Under the pieces are notes generated by a model. That model was given only the letters and a program-made list of their open reading frames with translations, made no database searches and was not told the origin of the DNA. Position numbers and translations under genes: made by a program. A DNA stretch of 64,000 nucleotides from Porpolomopsis calyptriformis (taxonomy: Eukaryota > Basidiomycota > Agaricomycetes > Agaricales > Hygrophoraceae): assembly GCA_951640195.1 (NCBI GenBank), contig OX621166.1:434001-498000 (forward strand), written 5' to 3'. Positions within the stretch are counted from its first letter, which is position 1; each line of letters opens with the position of its first letter. This document shows positions 44,585-56,451 of this stretch, one piece after another.

Positions 44585-47500
44585 TCAACCTCTGAACCAT
44601 CCAACAACCGTCTCAACTATTCCCGTTATTGCATGCTGAATCCACCCGCCGTGGACTTGGATTCCAGCCAGATTCTTCTCCCTGCCCGCCAACCGCTTGC
44701 GCAATACCCCGGCTTCACCAACCCGCCATTGGTACTCGTACAGAGATGCGAGGGAATGCATCGATAAGAGGGTGGTTGGGTGATCGACCCCTAGATGACT
44801 CTCCGAACCTTCAAATGCCCGCTTTAGCAGTACTTCCGCATCGCTCCATCGACGGTTGTCTACATAAACAGCCGAGAGGTTGATCATTGATTGAAGCGTA
44901 TATGGGTGAAGAGTCCCTAAACATTTCTCCTGATCGCATACCACGCGCTCGAGTAATGCCGTAGCCTCGGTAGACCGCCCTTGCGACTGATAAATAGCTG
45001 CGAGGTTGTTCAATACTGGCAACGTGTCTGGATGACCGGCTCCTTGATACTTCTCCCGGCCAGCCACCACCTCGTTGAGTAGTGCTTCAGCTTTGCCAAA
45101 ATCTTTTTGCGAATGGTAGACAGACGAGAGGTTGGTCATTGTCGAGAGCATCAAGAGGTTATCGCCACTCAAAAGATTCTCTCGGGCAGCTAATACCTGT
45201 TCGAACAGCGCTTTAGCCTCGGGAGGCCGTCCTTGTGCGAGTAATACGGCCCCGAGAAGGTTCATTGTTAACAGCGTCCGGGGATGATTTGGACCTAGAT
45301 TGTTTCCCCGGCCGACCAATACCTGCCTGAACAGTGCTTCGGCCTCGTCGAACCGTCCCTGTGAGTGATAGACAGATGCGAGGTTGCCCATCATTGAGAG
45401 TATGCCAGGGTGGTGGTCATTCAAATCCTTCCCCCGACACCCCCATCCCAGTTTAGACAATGACTGTTTAATCAAATTTTCAGCCTCGCTTAACCGTCCC
45501 TGATCGTAATAGGCAGAGGCAAGATTATTCATTGATGTCAGCATATCCTGGAGATGGGAGCTTTGATGTTTCCTCCAATCAGATATGACGAGTCCATAAA
45601 GTGTTTCGGCTTCGTGGTATCGCCCTTGGAACTGATAGACACTACCCAGGTCATTCATCGATACCAGTGTGGTCGGGTGGTCAGAACCCAAACGTTTCTT
45701 CGCACTCGTTATGACTCGTTCGAGTAGTCCCTCGGATTCCACGTCACGTCCTTGGGCAAGGTAAACTTTAGCGAGAAGATTCATCGATATCAAGGTTTCT
45801 GGCCGATCGACACGCCGATGTTTCTCCCGACCCGCTAGTACCTGGTTAAGGAGGGCCTCAGCCGCATCATACCGTCCTTGCGCGAGATAAACCGAGGAGA
45901 ACATATCCATCGTTAAGAGCGTGAATGGGTGATCGGCACCCAAATGTTCTTCCCGCCTGGCCAATAGCCGCTTGAAAAGGGCTTCAGCCTCGGCGTTCCG
46001 TCCTTGCCCTCTATAAACAGTTGCAAGGTTGTGCATTGGCCTCATTGTAGACGGGTCTTGGATGCCTAGTAACTTCTCCTGGCCTGCTAATGCCTGCTTG
46101 AGCAGTGGCTCGGCATCATCGAACCGAGACTGAGCCATATGATGGCATGCGAACTCTTCCATCTGTGTGAAAATCTTCGGGTGATCGGGGCCTAAATGCT
46201 CCTGATAATCCAGCAGTGCCTGCTTGTACAGCGGCTCAGCATCGTCATATCGTCTCTGGGAGGTGTAGACACGTGCGAGGTTGGCCGTTAACGAGACCTT
46301 GACTAGGGGGTCAGAGCTAGGATGAGCTTCATTGCCCGACAGAGCCCTCTTGAACAGTGATTCAGCCTCTTCCCATCGCTCTTGGGATTGATAGATCATT
46401 CCGAGCAGGGTCGCTGCTGCCAGTGTATCTAGATGCTCGCACCCCAACTCCGTTTCGTAGATTTCCAACACTTGCTTAGACAGTATCTCGGCCTCGTCGT
46501 GTCTTTCGCGACTCGTCAGATATTTCGCCATCTCCAAGTTCGCGGCAGCCAGCTCAAGATTCGCTCCGTGCACACCACGCCACTGTTTATTCAACGATCC
46601 TAAATGTGGCATAAACCTTTCATAATCGGCGCGCCGCTCGGGTAGCTCAGGATCCTCTATATATCGGAACGCGCCACAGATGAGCGATATTGATAACTGA
46701 AGCCATTCTCGATAGGTCTCCCATCTCCTTGCGTTTTCTTGAATCATGAATTGGAGCAAGTGGTGCATCCAGAGCGAATGGTTCTCGACCTCGGACCGAA
46801 ACTCAACCAACGAAAGGTTCTGTAACATTTGGATGGCTGCATGGAACTCGACCGGCGAGAGGATCGTGGTAACCACAGAGTGAAACTCTGAGGATATACG
46901 AATGTCGTGTTCAAGTTCAGATGGAACGTGCCGTGGTCGATGCTGTGGATTCAGCCACTCTTTTGCCCCCTCTTTAAGTATCTCTATCGGAATAGCTTCC
47001 GGAGCGAGGAAAGAAAGAATTTTTAACAGATTATTGAGATTGGGAGATGCCTGGTCTAACCGGCTCAATTGAGTGGCAAATGTCGCTGCTACTGATCGCT
47101 CGGCGTCCGCCGTTAGGTCATTCTCCCATGGAATTATCTGTCGGGAAGAGTGAATACTTGTATATAAGGGCCGAAATTTCAATTTACCTCCGCCTTATGC
47201 TCGCTCTTGTACAATTCAAGCATTTTGTCGAGACTTGTGTGAGTTTGTTTCATAAACGATCCAACTTGAATGATGGCGAGAGGCAGATGACCAACGAAAT
47301 CGACCAATTCCCCGGCGTGGCCCAGCACAGAGGACGTCGCAATGATACCCGCGTCTTTGAGAAGGAGATTTACGGAATCCTGTGATTCCAAGGTACGAAG
47401 TTCGAGTATGGGATGCTGGTTTCCTACAGTGTTCGCCAGAGCTTCGGCTACGTCACCCATCCGTGTTGTGAAAAGAATGTTTCCCCGCGCATTCCTGCGA

Positions 47501-48071
47501 GGAACATACGTCCGAAGGAAGTCAAGAGTACTTCTGTCGACATTATCAAACACGAGAAGCCATTGAAACCCGTCATCTCCATGCGGTTCTTCTAACCAGT
47601 GTTGGGCGGAAGTCAATTTAACGTCTTGCTCTTTTAAGTTGCGGTCGCGGTGATCAACGAGATCAAGAATTTGAGCAAATCCCTGGGTCAACTTATCAAT
47701 AGCGGAAGCTGATACCCAGAATATGTGAGGGTAGCGGCCATGGTCGAACGATAATTTCGCGTAACGCAACACCAATTGTAACTTCCCCACACCGGGCATC
47801 CCATAGATGGTGCAACAGTTTGGGGTGGTGGCACTGTGCATATTATTGAATGCCTCGTTTATGAAATCCAGCTCTTTCTGTCGCCCGCTGAAGTTGACCG
47901 AGAGAAGGCCATAGGGGACATTGTTAACCAATCGCGGTGAATCGGGCTTGTGGTCTTGAACTGAGATGAGTGATTGTCCTTGATCTAACAATATCTGCCA
48001 TTACCTGTAACGGATCGGTCGACATCAGTGACCACACGTTGATCTGGGTTCACTGCGGTACTGCTTGTCAT
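44585..48071 (-). CDS. NB-TPR (NLR-like STAND) protein with 15 TPRs
   Basis: Exons (minus) are 48071-48005, 47960-47188 and 47137-44585 (1130 residues). A short N-terminus of about 45 residues without effector domain leads into the NTPase: FSGRQKELDF, P-loop GMPGVGKLQ, Walker B WLLVFDNVD, ILFTTR and GHLPLAIIQVGSFM. A winged-helix-like region follows (LLKILSFLAPEAIPIEIL), then 15 TPR units of 42 residues (GRYDEAEALLxxVLAGREKHLG pattern). In the P-loop the Ser/Thr after GK, which binds Mg, is Leu, so nucleotide hydrolysis may be impaired. Repeats are strongly diverged from one another, unlike the array at 33 kb. The exon 1 start is supported by frame and a 44 bp intron, but is the least certain part. 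Confidence 0.87.
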
Positions 48072-48631
48072 GGTTGAATGTTGAATTCCTAGGATAAGGA
48101 TAAGGCTATGTGTAGTGGCGGTACTCACATGGTCGCATACGAGATTTCCTGAGAGGGCCCACTTATGCTATCGCCTGCACTGCTAGCGAGCTGCCGTCTT
48201 ATCTTTCACGGGATTGCAAACAGGAGGAGTCTTGGACGCAGACATTAGCAAGGCCGCAGGAGATCTCGGTAACGGTGTGGCCCTGCCCTTCAATGCCCGA
48301 TTTTCGCCGAAACATACCTTGCACGAAATCATAGACGCGATTTCTTCAGCTTGGACATACGTAGGCGAATGGCACCCAAATACTTCACAAGCTCCAGTAC
48401 CTGAAGCGCTTGTATGTTGGCGAACACAGGGCCTGGCGCGTGTCGAATTAGTTTCGGATCGCCTGCAACGATAATAATGTTTAGCTACGATTCGACGGCG
48501 TTGTATTGACAGAGGGCTGCTTTAGCGGGCATAAGTCAAACACCTGGTATGCTCTCGACGATGAACTGGGAGGAACTACCGGCGAGGGGCGTAGATGTTG
48601 TAGATACCAACTGCTAAACACAGACACAATC
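48072..48631. other. Intergenic, no confident gene
   Basis: An open frame at 48214-48474 has no recognisable domain and no gene-like context. The right end is the upstream region of the cyclase-family gene. Confidence 0.4.
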
Positions 48632-49259
48632 ATGAAATACTCTCCAATCGATCTCTCTCATCCTCTTCATCCGGGCGTTCAGACCTACCCCGGCGATCCT
48701 CCGTACGCCTGTCGTCCTTCCTGCACGATCTCAAAAGAGGGATGTAGCGTACACGAAATCACCCTTGGGTCGCACACCGGAACGCACTTGGACGCTCCCT
48801 CTCACTTTCTCTCGAATGGCAAAACAATCGACGAGATCCCGCTCTCAGCATTGATAGGTCCAGCGCTCGTCGTCGACCTCACTCGGAAAAACGCCCGGGA
48901 GAGAATCGTGTGGGATGATCTCGCTAGCTACGAGCAGGAAATGAAGGCGGGCGTCATTCTACTGCTGGTCAGATCACTGGTGCTCGACAAAATACTACGA
49001 GCATCCGTTCCTAGATCCGTCTGCAGCGAGACGGATTGTGCAGACGGGGATACGGGTGTTGGGCATTGATACCATGAGTGTTGACGAGACGCGGATCGAT
49101 GGGACGATTGGCGAAGATGAATTCGGCGTTCATCACGTCGTACTTGGCTCTGGGGGTGTCATTGCCGAGAACTTGACGAATTTGGGTGCTCTGGATCGTG
49201 CAGGGTTTATTGTCAGTTTGGCGCCATTGAACCTGGCTGGGATGGATGGTTCCCTGTGA
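48632..49259 (+). pseudogene. Cyclase-family metallohydrolase (kynurenine-formamidase-like), frameshifted
   Basis: Family members hydrolyse amides or lactones such as N-formylkynurenine, using metal bound by an HxGTHxDxPxH signature. Here GSHTGTHLDAPSHF lies at about residue 48. The first 110 codons are open from ATG 48632; the expected YYEHPFLDP...GIRVLGIDTMSVDET...FGVHHVVLG...LTNL continues in another frame from about 48985 to TGA 49257. The frame is lost once, by a net one-base gain, between about 48955 and 48990; no intron of usable size explains it. Either a recent pseudogene or an assembly error. Without the shift the length (about 208 residues) would be normal. Confidence 0.78.
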
Positions 49260-49264
49260 GAGCG

Positions 49265-49362
49265 TTTGGGTGTCGAGGTTTGGGTATCGAGGTTTGGGTA
49301 TCGAGGTTTGGGTATCGAGGTTTGGGTATCGAGGTTTGGGTATCGAGGTTTGGGTATCGAGA
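49265..49362. repeat. 14 bp minisatellite, 7 copies
   Basis: Seven head-to-tail units of tttgggtatcgagg; the first has g for a and the last ends in a. It starts six bases after the stop codon of the cyclase-family gene and ends before the sulfate permease gene. Confidence 0.95.
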
Positions 49363-49416
49363 GTAGTTTGAAATAGACTCGCTTACGTTCTGGGAAGACA
49401 ACCAAGGTTTGCATTA

Positions 49417-52362
49417 ATGGACATTCCAGGGAGCGATGAGCTCGCAAGGCAATCATCTTCAGCATCTTTCTCGTTTTACCGGGGTACCAGCACTCCTCCC
49501 GACGAGACAACCGTGCTGATCGATATCGAGCAAGAGAGAGAAGGTTACGGGTGTGCACCAGACTTCGGTCCAGGTGAGTATAAGCTTTTCGAACTTGAAC
49601 GCTCTATCTTCTCTATCACACGACGATGGCGAGTCCAGGTGAGCTGCCTAGCGCATGGGCCAGTAAGTTTGCCTTCGTAGCCATCTTTCCTTCTCCTATC
49701 TCCCGGTCTGAACGAGTTCATCCACCCCAATCTCTTAGGAACGTCAAATTCCAAGCCAGGGGAACATTCTAAACTAGCAAAACGAATAAAGTACTATGTG
49801 CCCGCAACAAGTTGGTTGCCAAACTATTCCTTGTCGCTGTACGTCACCCTCACCTCTCACTTGACACCGGTGCTGACCCTACCACAGACTGGGAGGCGAT
49901 ATCCTGGCAGGAACTACGGTTGCCGCCATGCTGATACCCCAGTCCGTCAGTTATGCCACTTCTCTCGCAAAACTAAGCCCTGTTACCGGTCTAGTGGGTC
50001 AACTCACCTTCGTACTTTACCCTATTCACACTCACCTTCCAATCAAGTTTTCTGCTGCGATTCCGGGAATCGTGTATGCCTTGCTTGGAACATCCAGACA
50101 GCTGAACGTTGCACCGGAGGCAGCCCTCAGTCTGCTCCTCGGCCAGGCCATTTCCGAAATTCATCAAGCCCATCCAGATCCACATTCGGAGGATGGTGAT
50201 GCGACTGCGTTGGCTGTGGCGAGTGTCATCACCATGCAGGTTGAGCTTTTGCTGAAGTCGTTCCAAGCAGCGTCACTGACCCATTTTGGTTTCAGGCTGG
50301 GCTGATATCATTCCTTCTTGGTTTCTTCCGGCTGGGTTTCATCGACGTAGTTCTCAGTCGTGCCATGCTAAGAGGGTTCATATCAGCCATTGCCGTCGTT
50401 ATTCTCATGTACGTTCCCCCCTTTGAATCCACCCGAGAAGGTTTCTCACTCATCCTACAGTGAGCAGCTCATCCCCATGTTCGGGCTCGTCGCTTTAGAA
50501 CACACCGTCCATCCCTCTGGTACCATCGAGAAACTCATTTTCCTCATCGAAAACGCGTTTACACACAACAATCGAACTACAACCATGATCAGCTTTAGCG
50601 CACTATTCATCCTTGTATGCCTACGCATCTCCAAAAACATGTTTCAGAAGTATTGGTGGATATACCGTCTGCCAGAAGTGTTAGTGGTCGTTGTCATCTC
50701 TACTTGTATGTCTTCCACTCCTCGCTGTACAAAAAAAATGTTGATGTCTTCTCTGTATCGACTCTTCAGTCCTTTCGGACGAACTACAGTGGAACAAAGA
50801 TGGCGTCGATATTGTTGGACCAATCACAGTGAACACCGGAAGCTCGTTCATCCAATCCCCAATCCGACACGTTACATTGAAGTATTTCAGACGGACTACC
50901 TCAACCGCGGCGTGAGTGCTCAAGCCATTATACAATCCATCTGTTAATAACCTCTCCTCGCAGACTAATATCCGTAGCTGGCTTTTTAGACAGCATCGTT
51001 GCCGCAAAACAGAACGGTGCTCGGTATGGTCATTCCATCAGCCCCAACCGTGAACTCGTCGCGCTCGGGGCGGCGAATCTGGTAGCGTCCTGTGTCCCGG
51101 GAACCCTTCCGGCCTATGGGTCTATAACACGGTAACGGTCTCTAAATCGGTTTGCTAAAGGAAATCTCTGATGACAATCACCTGAAGGTCTCGAATCAAC
51201 GGAGACGTTGGTGGGCGGACACAGATGGCCTCCTTAATTTGCTCTGCCATCGTACTCCTTACGACATTCTTCCTTCTCCCGTCAATATATTATCTTCCTA
51301 AATGCGTGCTTGCATCCATGTAAGTCTTTGATCAAATCGATCTTAGGCTGTACTCACTGAAACCTACGTTCAGCATCTGTTTGGTCGTGATTTCTCTGCT
51401 GGGTGAGACCCCGCACGACATACGATACTTCTGGAAGTAAGTAACACTCGCCGCTAGCTAAATAGAAAACGTGATCGCTCACTCTTCGACTCTTAGGATG
51501 GGCTCATGGGTGGACCTTACCCTCATGTCCTCAACATTTTTCTGCTCGATCATCTGGGATGTTGAAGTGGGTATCGTCATTAGTGTGATTATATCGCTTT
51601 TGCTTGTCGTCCATCAATCCTCAAAAACTCGGATGACCATACTGGTATTTCTCCAGCCCTTCGTAAGACCACGCTTGACTGAGGCCATGTAGGGGCGGAT
51701 GCCGGGTACGGATCGATGGAAGCCCATTGTCGACAATCCGGAAGCTATGGAAGATGTTCCCGGGGCCTTGATTGTCCGCTTGCGCGAGAACCTATACTTC
51801 GGTTCGTTATATTTACTCCTCCATTCGTACAGCAAACATGCTAAGGCGTGGATATGGCTTTGGCTGAACAGCGAATACCGCCCAACTGAAAGGTAAATGA
51901 TGCTAGCGAGCGTCACTAGTTGAAATTCTTAGGCTTTTGATAATTAGAACGACTGCGGAGGCTTGAATTGTACGGTATCGAGCGGAATCACCCTTGGGAG
52001 GACCCTCGGAGACAGCAGGCAACCGTTCTGGTCTTCCATCTGTCGGATGTGGAGACATGCGACGCCTCGTGAGCTTATTGTTGATCTGCTTAGCGTTGGG
52101 GATATTCACGGCAATGCTTGTAGGGCCACACAGGTTTTCTACGAGCTGTTGAAAACTTATCAGGTAAAAGATTTCTTGTTCTTCTACAGGGCCCAAATCT
52201 TACTAGCGGACGCAGGAACGTGGTGTTCGTCTATATGTGACACATCTCCGACACAGCCTTCGGCATTCCTTCGCCAAGGCGGGGATCGTGAAGCTTTTGG
52301 GTGAAGAGGCATTTTGCGAGAATGTGGCGGAGGCGATGGTTCGGCTAGAATCAAGTCGTTGA
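49417..52362 (+). CDS. SulP-family sulfate permease with STAS domain, 15 exons
   Basis: Proton-coupled sulfate uptake at the plasma membrane (SLC26/SulP). Exons 49417-49573, 49739-49838, 49888-50239, 50296-50408, 50461-50705, 50770-50911, 50964-51131, 51188-51319, 51374-51436, 51497-51644, 51693-51801, 51872-51892, 51948-52068, 52124-52163 and 52207-52362 (688 residues). Motifs: KYYVPATSWLPNYS, GGDILAGTTVAAMLIPQSVSY, a first-TM cluster to GIVYALLG, an NGARYGHSISPNRELVALG segment and GTLPAYGSITRSRINGD. The STAS domain begins GALIVRLRENLYF and has VFHLSDVETCDASATQVFYELL. Exon 12 is 21 bases. Exon 1 and its 165 bp intron are less certain than the rest; all other junctions preserve conserved text. 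No stop or frameshift remains after splicing. Confidence 0.88.
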
Positions 52363-52682
52363 CCGGGGAAAGTAATCTTGATGACTTGATTCTTGATAAC
52401 GTGTATCCTAGTTTTTAAGGGGACGATGGAATGTTTCAGCTTGTGACATCGCCTGGACACCGGTTCTGAGACCCGCCCGCTGCTGCGCCACCGATGAAAA
52501 ACCAGAACATTGGGAGAATAGTCCTTAAAGTATGGTGGAAAAAAGGTTCTTGATGTTATTTCTTTAATGTCATATCAACAGATCAAATATTTCCCTTGCG
52601 ATGTAAATCGACTCAACATCTAAAACACAAGCTGTACCCTGAATTCATTTGAATCTAAGGGGTGGCTCTACCAGGCCATCTG

Positions 52683-53912
52683 TCAAACTTGAGTGTTAAT
52701 AGAAAGGTATTCACGAGAAGAGTAGGGACAGGACCTTGGATAAAGTGAACATTCCCTAACATAAGCAACGTATAAACATTCACCTGATTGTACCTGTTAG
52801 CAAGCCATGCTAAGAACCGCTGGGGCGGACGTCCGTATTCAGCCTTTCGGATATCAACGCGAAAGAATAGTCAAACATACTTCTACTCCCAGGCCATAGC
52901 CGCCATGCTCGCATGTGCCATATTTACGCTGATCGGTGAACCAATAATAGGGCGCAGGATCGATACCTTCACTCTTATAGGCCGCAAGGAGCTCTTCCAT
53001 TATCTGCTATTCTCATCGATCCACCTAAAGTTCTACGATCAGCTCTCACACTCCATATGTCCAAGCCACCAACGTGTTCCAAACTTACCCACGATCTCAC
53101 CGACTCCAGGCATCAACAAATCACAGCTTTCAGTGAACACTGGCCCCCCCTTCCTTCACGGGGCATTTTTTTCATGTAGAAAGCTTTGATCTCAGCAGGG
53201 AAGCCGTGCAGAAAAACAGCCAATGATATCGGTCATCTGTCGCTCCGCAGCTTCGGCGATATCATCGCCAACCACGTGTTCGACCATCTTTGAGTTGCCG
53301 TGCTCATCCTTTATGACGTTGCCGTCCACATCCTCTGCTTCGTGCTGGATCCCGTGATCGTTCAGCCATTTAATAGCGTCAACGTACGAGAGTCGGAGAA
53401 AGGGTCTTGCAGGTGCCTTGAAGTTGGGATTAAGTTGCTTGATCAAAGCCGCAGATTTCTCGTTGCGTAGAAGGCGGTCAACAGTTTCGCATATCTGGTA
53501 ACAGTTCCTCAGAACACAATGACAGGACATACGAAAGACCTTACTATGCCTTCAATGTGGTTCATAAGATCGTCAAATGTGATGAAGGCCAGCTCTGCCT
53601 CGAGATGGGTATATTCACTTAGGTGACGACGAGTATGACTTTGGACACGTGTGTATGAAACTGTCGAGAGGGAAGATCACGGCGAAGTACCTGTTTTCGG
53701 CCCGGAAACTCTTGGACGCAGAACACATCTCCGAGCGAGGGTAAACATGTCTCAAGATAAAGTTGCGAGCTCTGAGTGAGAAAAGCAGCTTGACCGTAAT
53801 AATCCAACTTGAACAGGGTGGCTCCTCCTTCGACCTGCGTTTGGACAAGACAAGGAGGAGTGACTTCAAGCAAGCTATGCGAAGTGAGCGACTCTCTGAA
53901 GGAGCTGAGCAA
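52683..53912 (-). pseudogene. Cytosolic asparaginyl-tRNA synthetase pseudogene, 5'-truncated
   Basis: The functional enzyme charges tRNA-Asn. The minus strand shows class II AsnRS text: EVTPPCLVQTQVEGGATLF, QAAFLTQSSQLYLETC, LGDVFCVQE (motif 2), [68 protein letters not shown] and motif 3 [10 protein letters not shown]...RFLAWLAN. Introns are still recognisable, so it is not a retrocopy. The N-terminal half (anticodon-binding and linker) is absent before 53912. Two bases are missing within the motif 2 codons after VQE, shifting the frame. The C-terminal end is altered. A functional copy must exist elsewhere. Confidence 0.85.
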
Positions 53913-53961
53913 GAGAGACCGACTCCGAAACTCCGACTATTTCCTTCAACCGTAACATAAT

Positions 53962-55527
53962 ATGGGAAGGTCAAAAAAACGCAAAGCTGCTGCAATCTCA
54001 ACTGCGATAGAAGACCTAGATCTTCCGGATGGGTGGATGGAGAAGCTTGTGGCACTTGGACCTGACCTTGCTCACGTCCTTGGGGCACTTGCCAAGATCT
54101 CTGCCTCTCAGATAAAGAAAGCTAGAACGGGCCTGCCATCCTTCTCGGCCGCACGGTGGAGCGAACTTGCACCTAGCTTTGGTCTATCAGATAATCTCAT
54201 GATGACAAAATTTGACACCTTCTCAATTAATGCTGTTCTTCTCCCCCCGTCTTTTCATGAGAGCACCGCCCAGGCAGCATGGCGCGCCCAAGACGTCTAT
54301 CAGGAACGAGTTGCTCAGAATAGGGAAGAGGCAAGAATTAGAGTCTTTGACGCGGTATGGCCCATTCTAATAGAATTCCTTTTGCGTGTTCACGGTGCAC
54401 CAAGTACCTTATCCCAATTATAGGATTATTCCAAGGTCGGATTGTTGATAGGCCGGAGGGATTCATGGCGCCGACAGCTTACTCTAGCGGAGGTGAGGTT
54501 GAACATGAGGTGAGTGCATTGCTATATGTCGACTTCCTGACTAATACTTGACTGAGCTTTTCATGATTGGGGGTGTTCTTTTCTTCATAATCGAAACAAA
54601 ACTTGGTTATGAAGGGGACCACAACATTGCACAAGTATTCCTCGAGCTACTATGTAAGCCTGAATTCCGGTTCTTGGGTTGGGCTGAGTTTGTATACAGC
54701 TGCCGCCGAAATGAACAAGAAAGCCACTTTTGAAGGCTTGCGTGTCCATGGTCTACTCACCGACCTCATGAGCTTTCATTTTTACTCGTATGATCCAATC
54801 AAAAAGAGGTTCAACTTCGATGAGACGCTGGGAACAAGCTTCGCAAGAGACATGTTCATGGCAGACATGATATGCGGCATGTGGTGTTCCCATTCAGCTT
54901 TCTGAGAGTTAATTTTCCTCTATAGTGACAAATAAAGTATTTAGCGTCATTCTATTCACCTATGTGGAAGGTATTGCTGCCACCGCCAAAAAAAGTCGTG
55001 AGAGGTCGCCTGCGTCACCTGTGAGTTGGTTGACCTCTGACGTTATGGCGAAACCTCTAATACCTCTCCAGACCGGTTCCTCGCCCGCCCAGCAAATGTT
55101 GCGCAATCCCACTGATGACAATGTAAGCCAAAAGGAGAAGATTCATACTCATGGAACTGACTGACGGACATGTAAGATATTGTCGACTTCTGGCTTGCAG
55201 AGTCATTCTGGTCCTCGTAAATCGACTGAGCAATGGGAACTCGCGCTTACCTTTGCCAAACAATGTCTTTCCAAGTTCGTGGAGCCAGCTAATAGTGTTG
55301 AAGATATTGAAAAACAGTCCTGCGAAGCAATCGCATTGCTGACAAAAAGGCACGTTCACAACTGACATGTTATTTTGCACTGTTTATAATGCTGTTCTAG
55401 TGTCCGTTCTATCCCACGCATTTCTCATTATTCAGGAAAAGAAGACCCATCAACTGTGGATGAACTGAGAGACCTGGCTCATCACATTGTTTATACAAAA
55501 TATGGGACACTTACTGCAGAAACTTGA
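53962..55527 (+). CDS. Crinkler/nuclease-like basidiomycete family protein, gene model uncertain
   Basis: Starts ATG 53962 with a basic MGRSKKRK tail, then a helical region (LPDGWMEKLVALGPDLAHVL) and an open frame to 54423. Later exons are visible at about 54425-54510 (FQGRIVDRPEGFMAP...GGEVEHE), 54559-54654 (FFIIETKLGYEGDHNIAQVFLELL), 54707-54900 (LRVHGLLTDLMSFHFYSYDP), 54925-55020 (NKVFSVILFTYVEGI), 55190-55350 and 55400-55527 ending TGA. EVEHE plus IETK is reminiscent of a PD-(D/E)XK nuclease core, as proposed for crinkler-type proteins; this is inference. The join between the first exon and FQGRIV has no clean splice solution, so a frameshift is possible. Confidence 0.5.
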
Positions 55528-55646
55528 AAATAGCACAATATGGAGAGGGTCTGGGTATGTTTTGTAATATGATGTACAGTAATCAATGTGTCAATGACAC
55601 ACTACCACTCAATGACACACTTAGTCAAAAAGATTTGCTCCTTGCA

Positions 55647-55831
55647 TGTAAGGGTTGGAGGGTTAAGTTATCTCACTAGGATATGCACAGAACCAATGTA
55701 TTTGGGCAATCTGGTATAAGCAGGTGTGGGATGTAAACTTAAGGTTTACCCAAGTGTCACCAGTACTTAAGGTATCTAGTACAAATAAGTACAATCACAG
55801 CATGGTGGCTGTATGTAACATATCTGTTACA
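55647..55831 (+). mobile_element. Small TG..CA insertion, copy 1 (185 bp)
   Basis: Starts tgtaagggtt and ends atatctgttaca. Both ends match the 211 bp insertion at 57960-58170, and both have gtaaca shortly before the right end. No coding capacity. It could be a solo LTR or non-autonomous element. No clear target duplication seen. Confidence 0.5.
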
Positions 55832-55978
55832 TCTTTTAAGATTACGAGATGGGCACTTAGGATCTAGAGTGGTAGTCCTTAGTTTTGGTGGTAAAAAACT
55901 GGTGGAATAAGGTTGTGTTGGTCAACTAAATAGTCTATGCAAAATAAACTTCCTTCCAATAAGCTTGTACCCAAACAT

Positions 55979-56389
55979 TGTCATGGATGTAATTTTTCAT
56001 TCTCTCTCTATGTTTGTCATTGTAGTTTAGTCAGACTCATCTTATCTTGCTTGGGATTCCCCACGATTACACTATGGGATTCCCCATAGCCTTGTCTTTT
56101 TCATTTATCTAAGATAGGATACATTTCATTTCTGACTACTTATGTTTCATCCCTTCACATGCTCTGCATCTTATCATGCTTATCTTTTACTTGCGGCATA
56201 TATTCCTCATTGTAACACTGACTCATCTACAGCAATGTAGTCAGTATATAAACCCCTAGTTAGTCATACTCAGACTTTAAGTCTGATTCCTTGTTAGACA
56301 CCCTAATAACTAGGACTTGAGACTATCATCATCGTCTTGGACAGAGCACTTGGAAGTAAAACCATCTCAACAGCAACCAGTTTATAACA
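55979..56389 (+). repeat. 5' LTR of element C (411 bp)
   Basis: Colinear with the element B LTR and identical in length. It starts tgtcatgg against tgtcacgg and ends tttataaca. Many CpG of the element B LTR appear here as TpG or CpA. It carries cagtatataaa (TATA) and taagtctgattcct. Gag-like text of element C follows. Confidence 0.87.
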
Positions 56390-56451
56390 AGAATCAGACT
56401 TCCTTCCTCCTCTCTCCCCTCTACTTGATTCACCCTTACTTTCACACTGGA

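Noticed and set aside
48214..48474. 86-codon plus-strand frame between the NB-TPR gene and the cyclase-family gene
   Set aside because: No domain, no promoter or splice structure, average composition.
49133..49558. Minus-strand frame with repeated PRYPNLDTQTSIPK
   Set aside because: It is the translation of the 14 bp minisatellite; no gene context.
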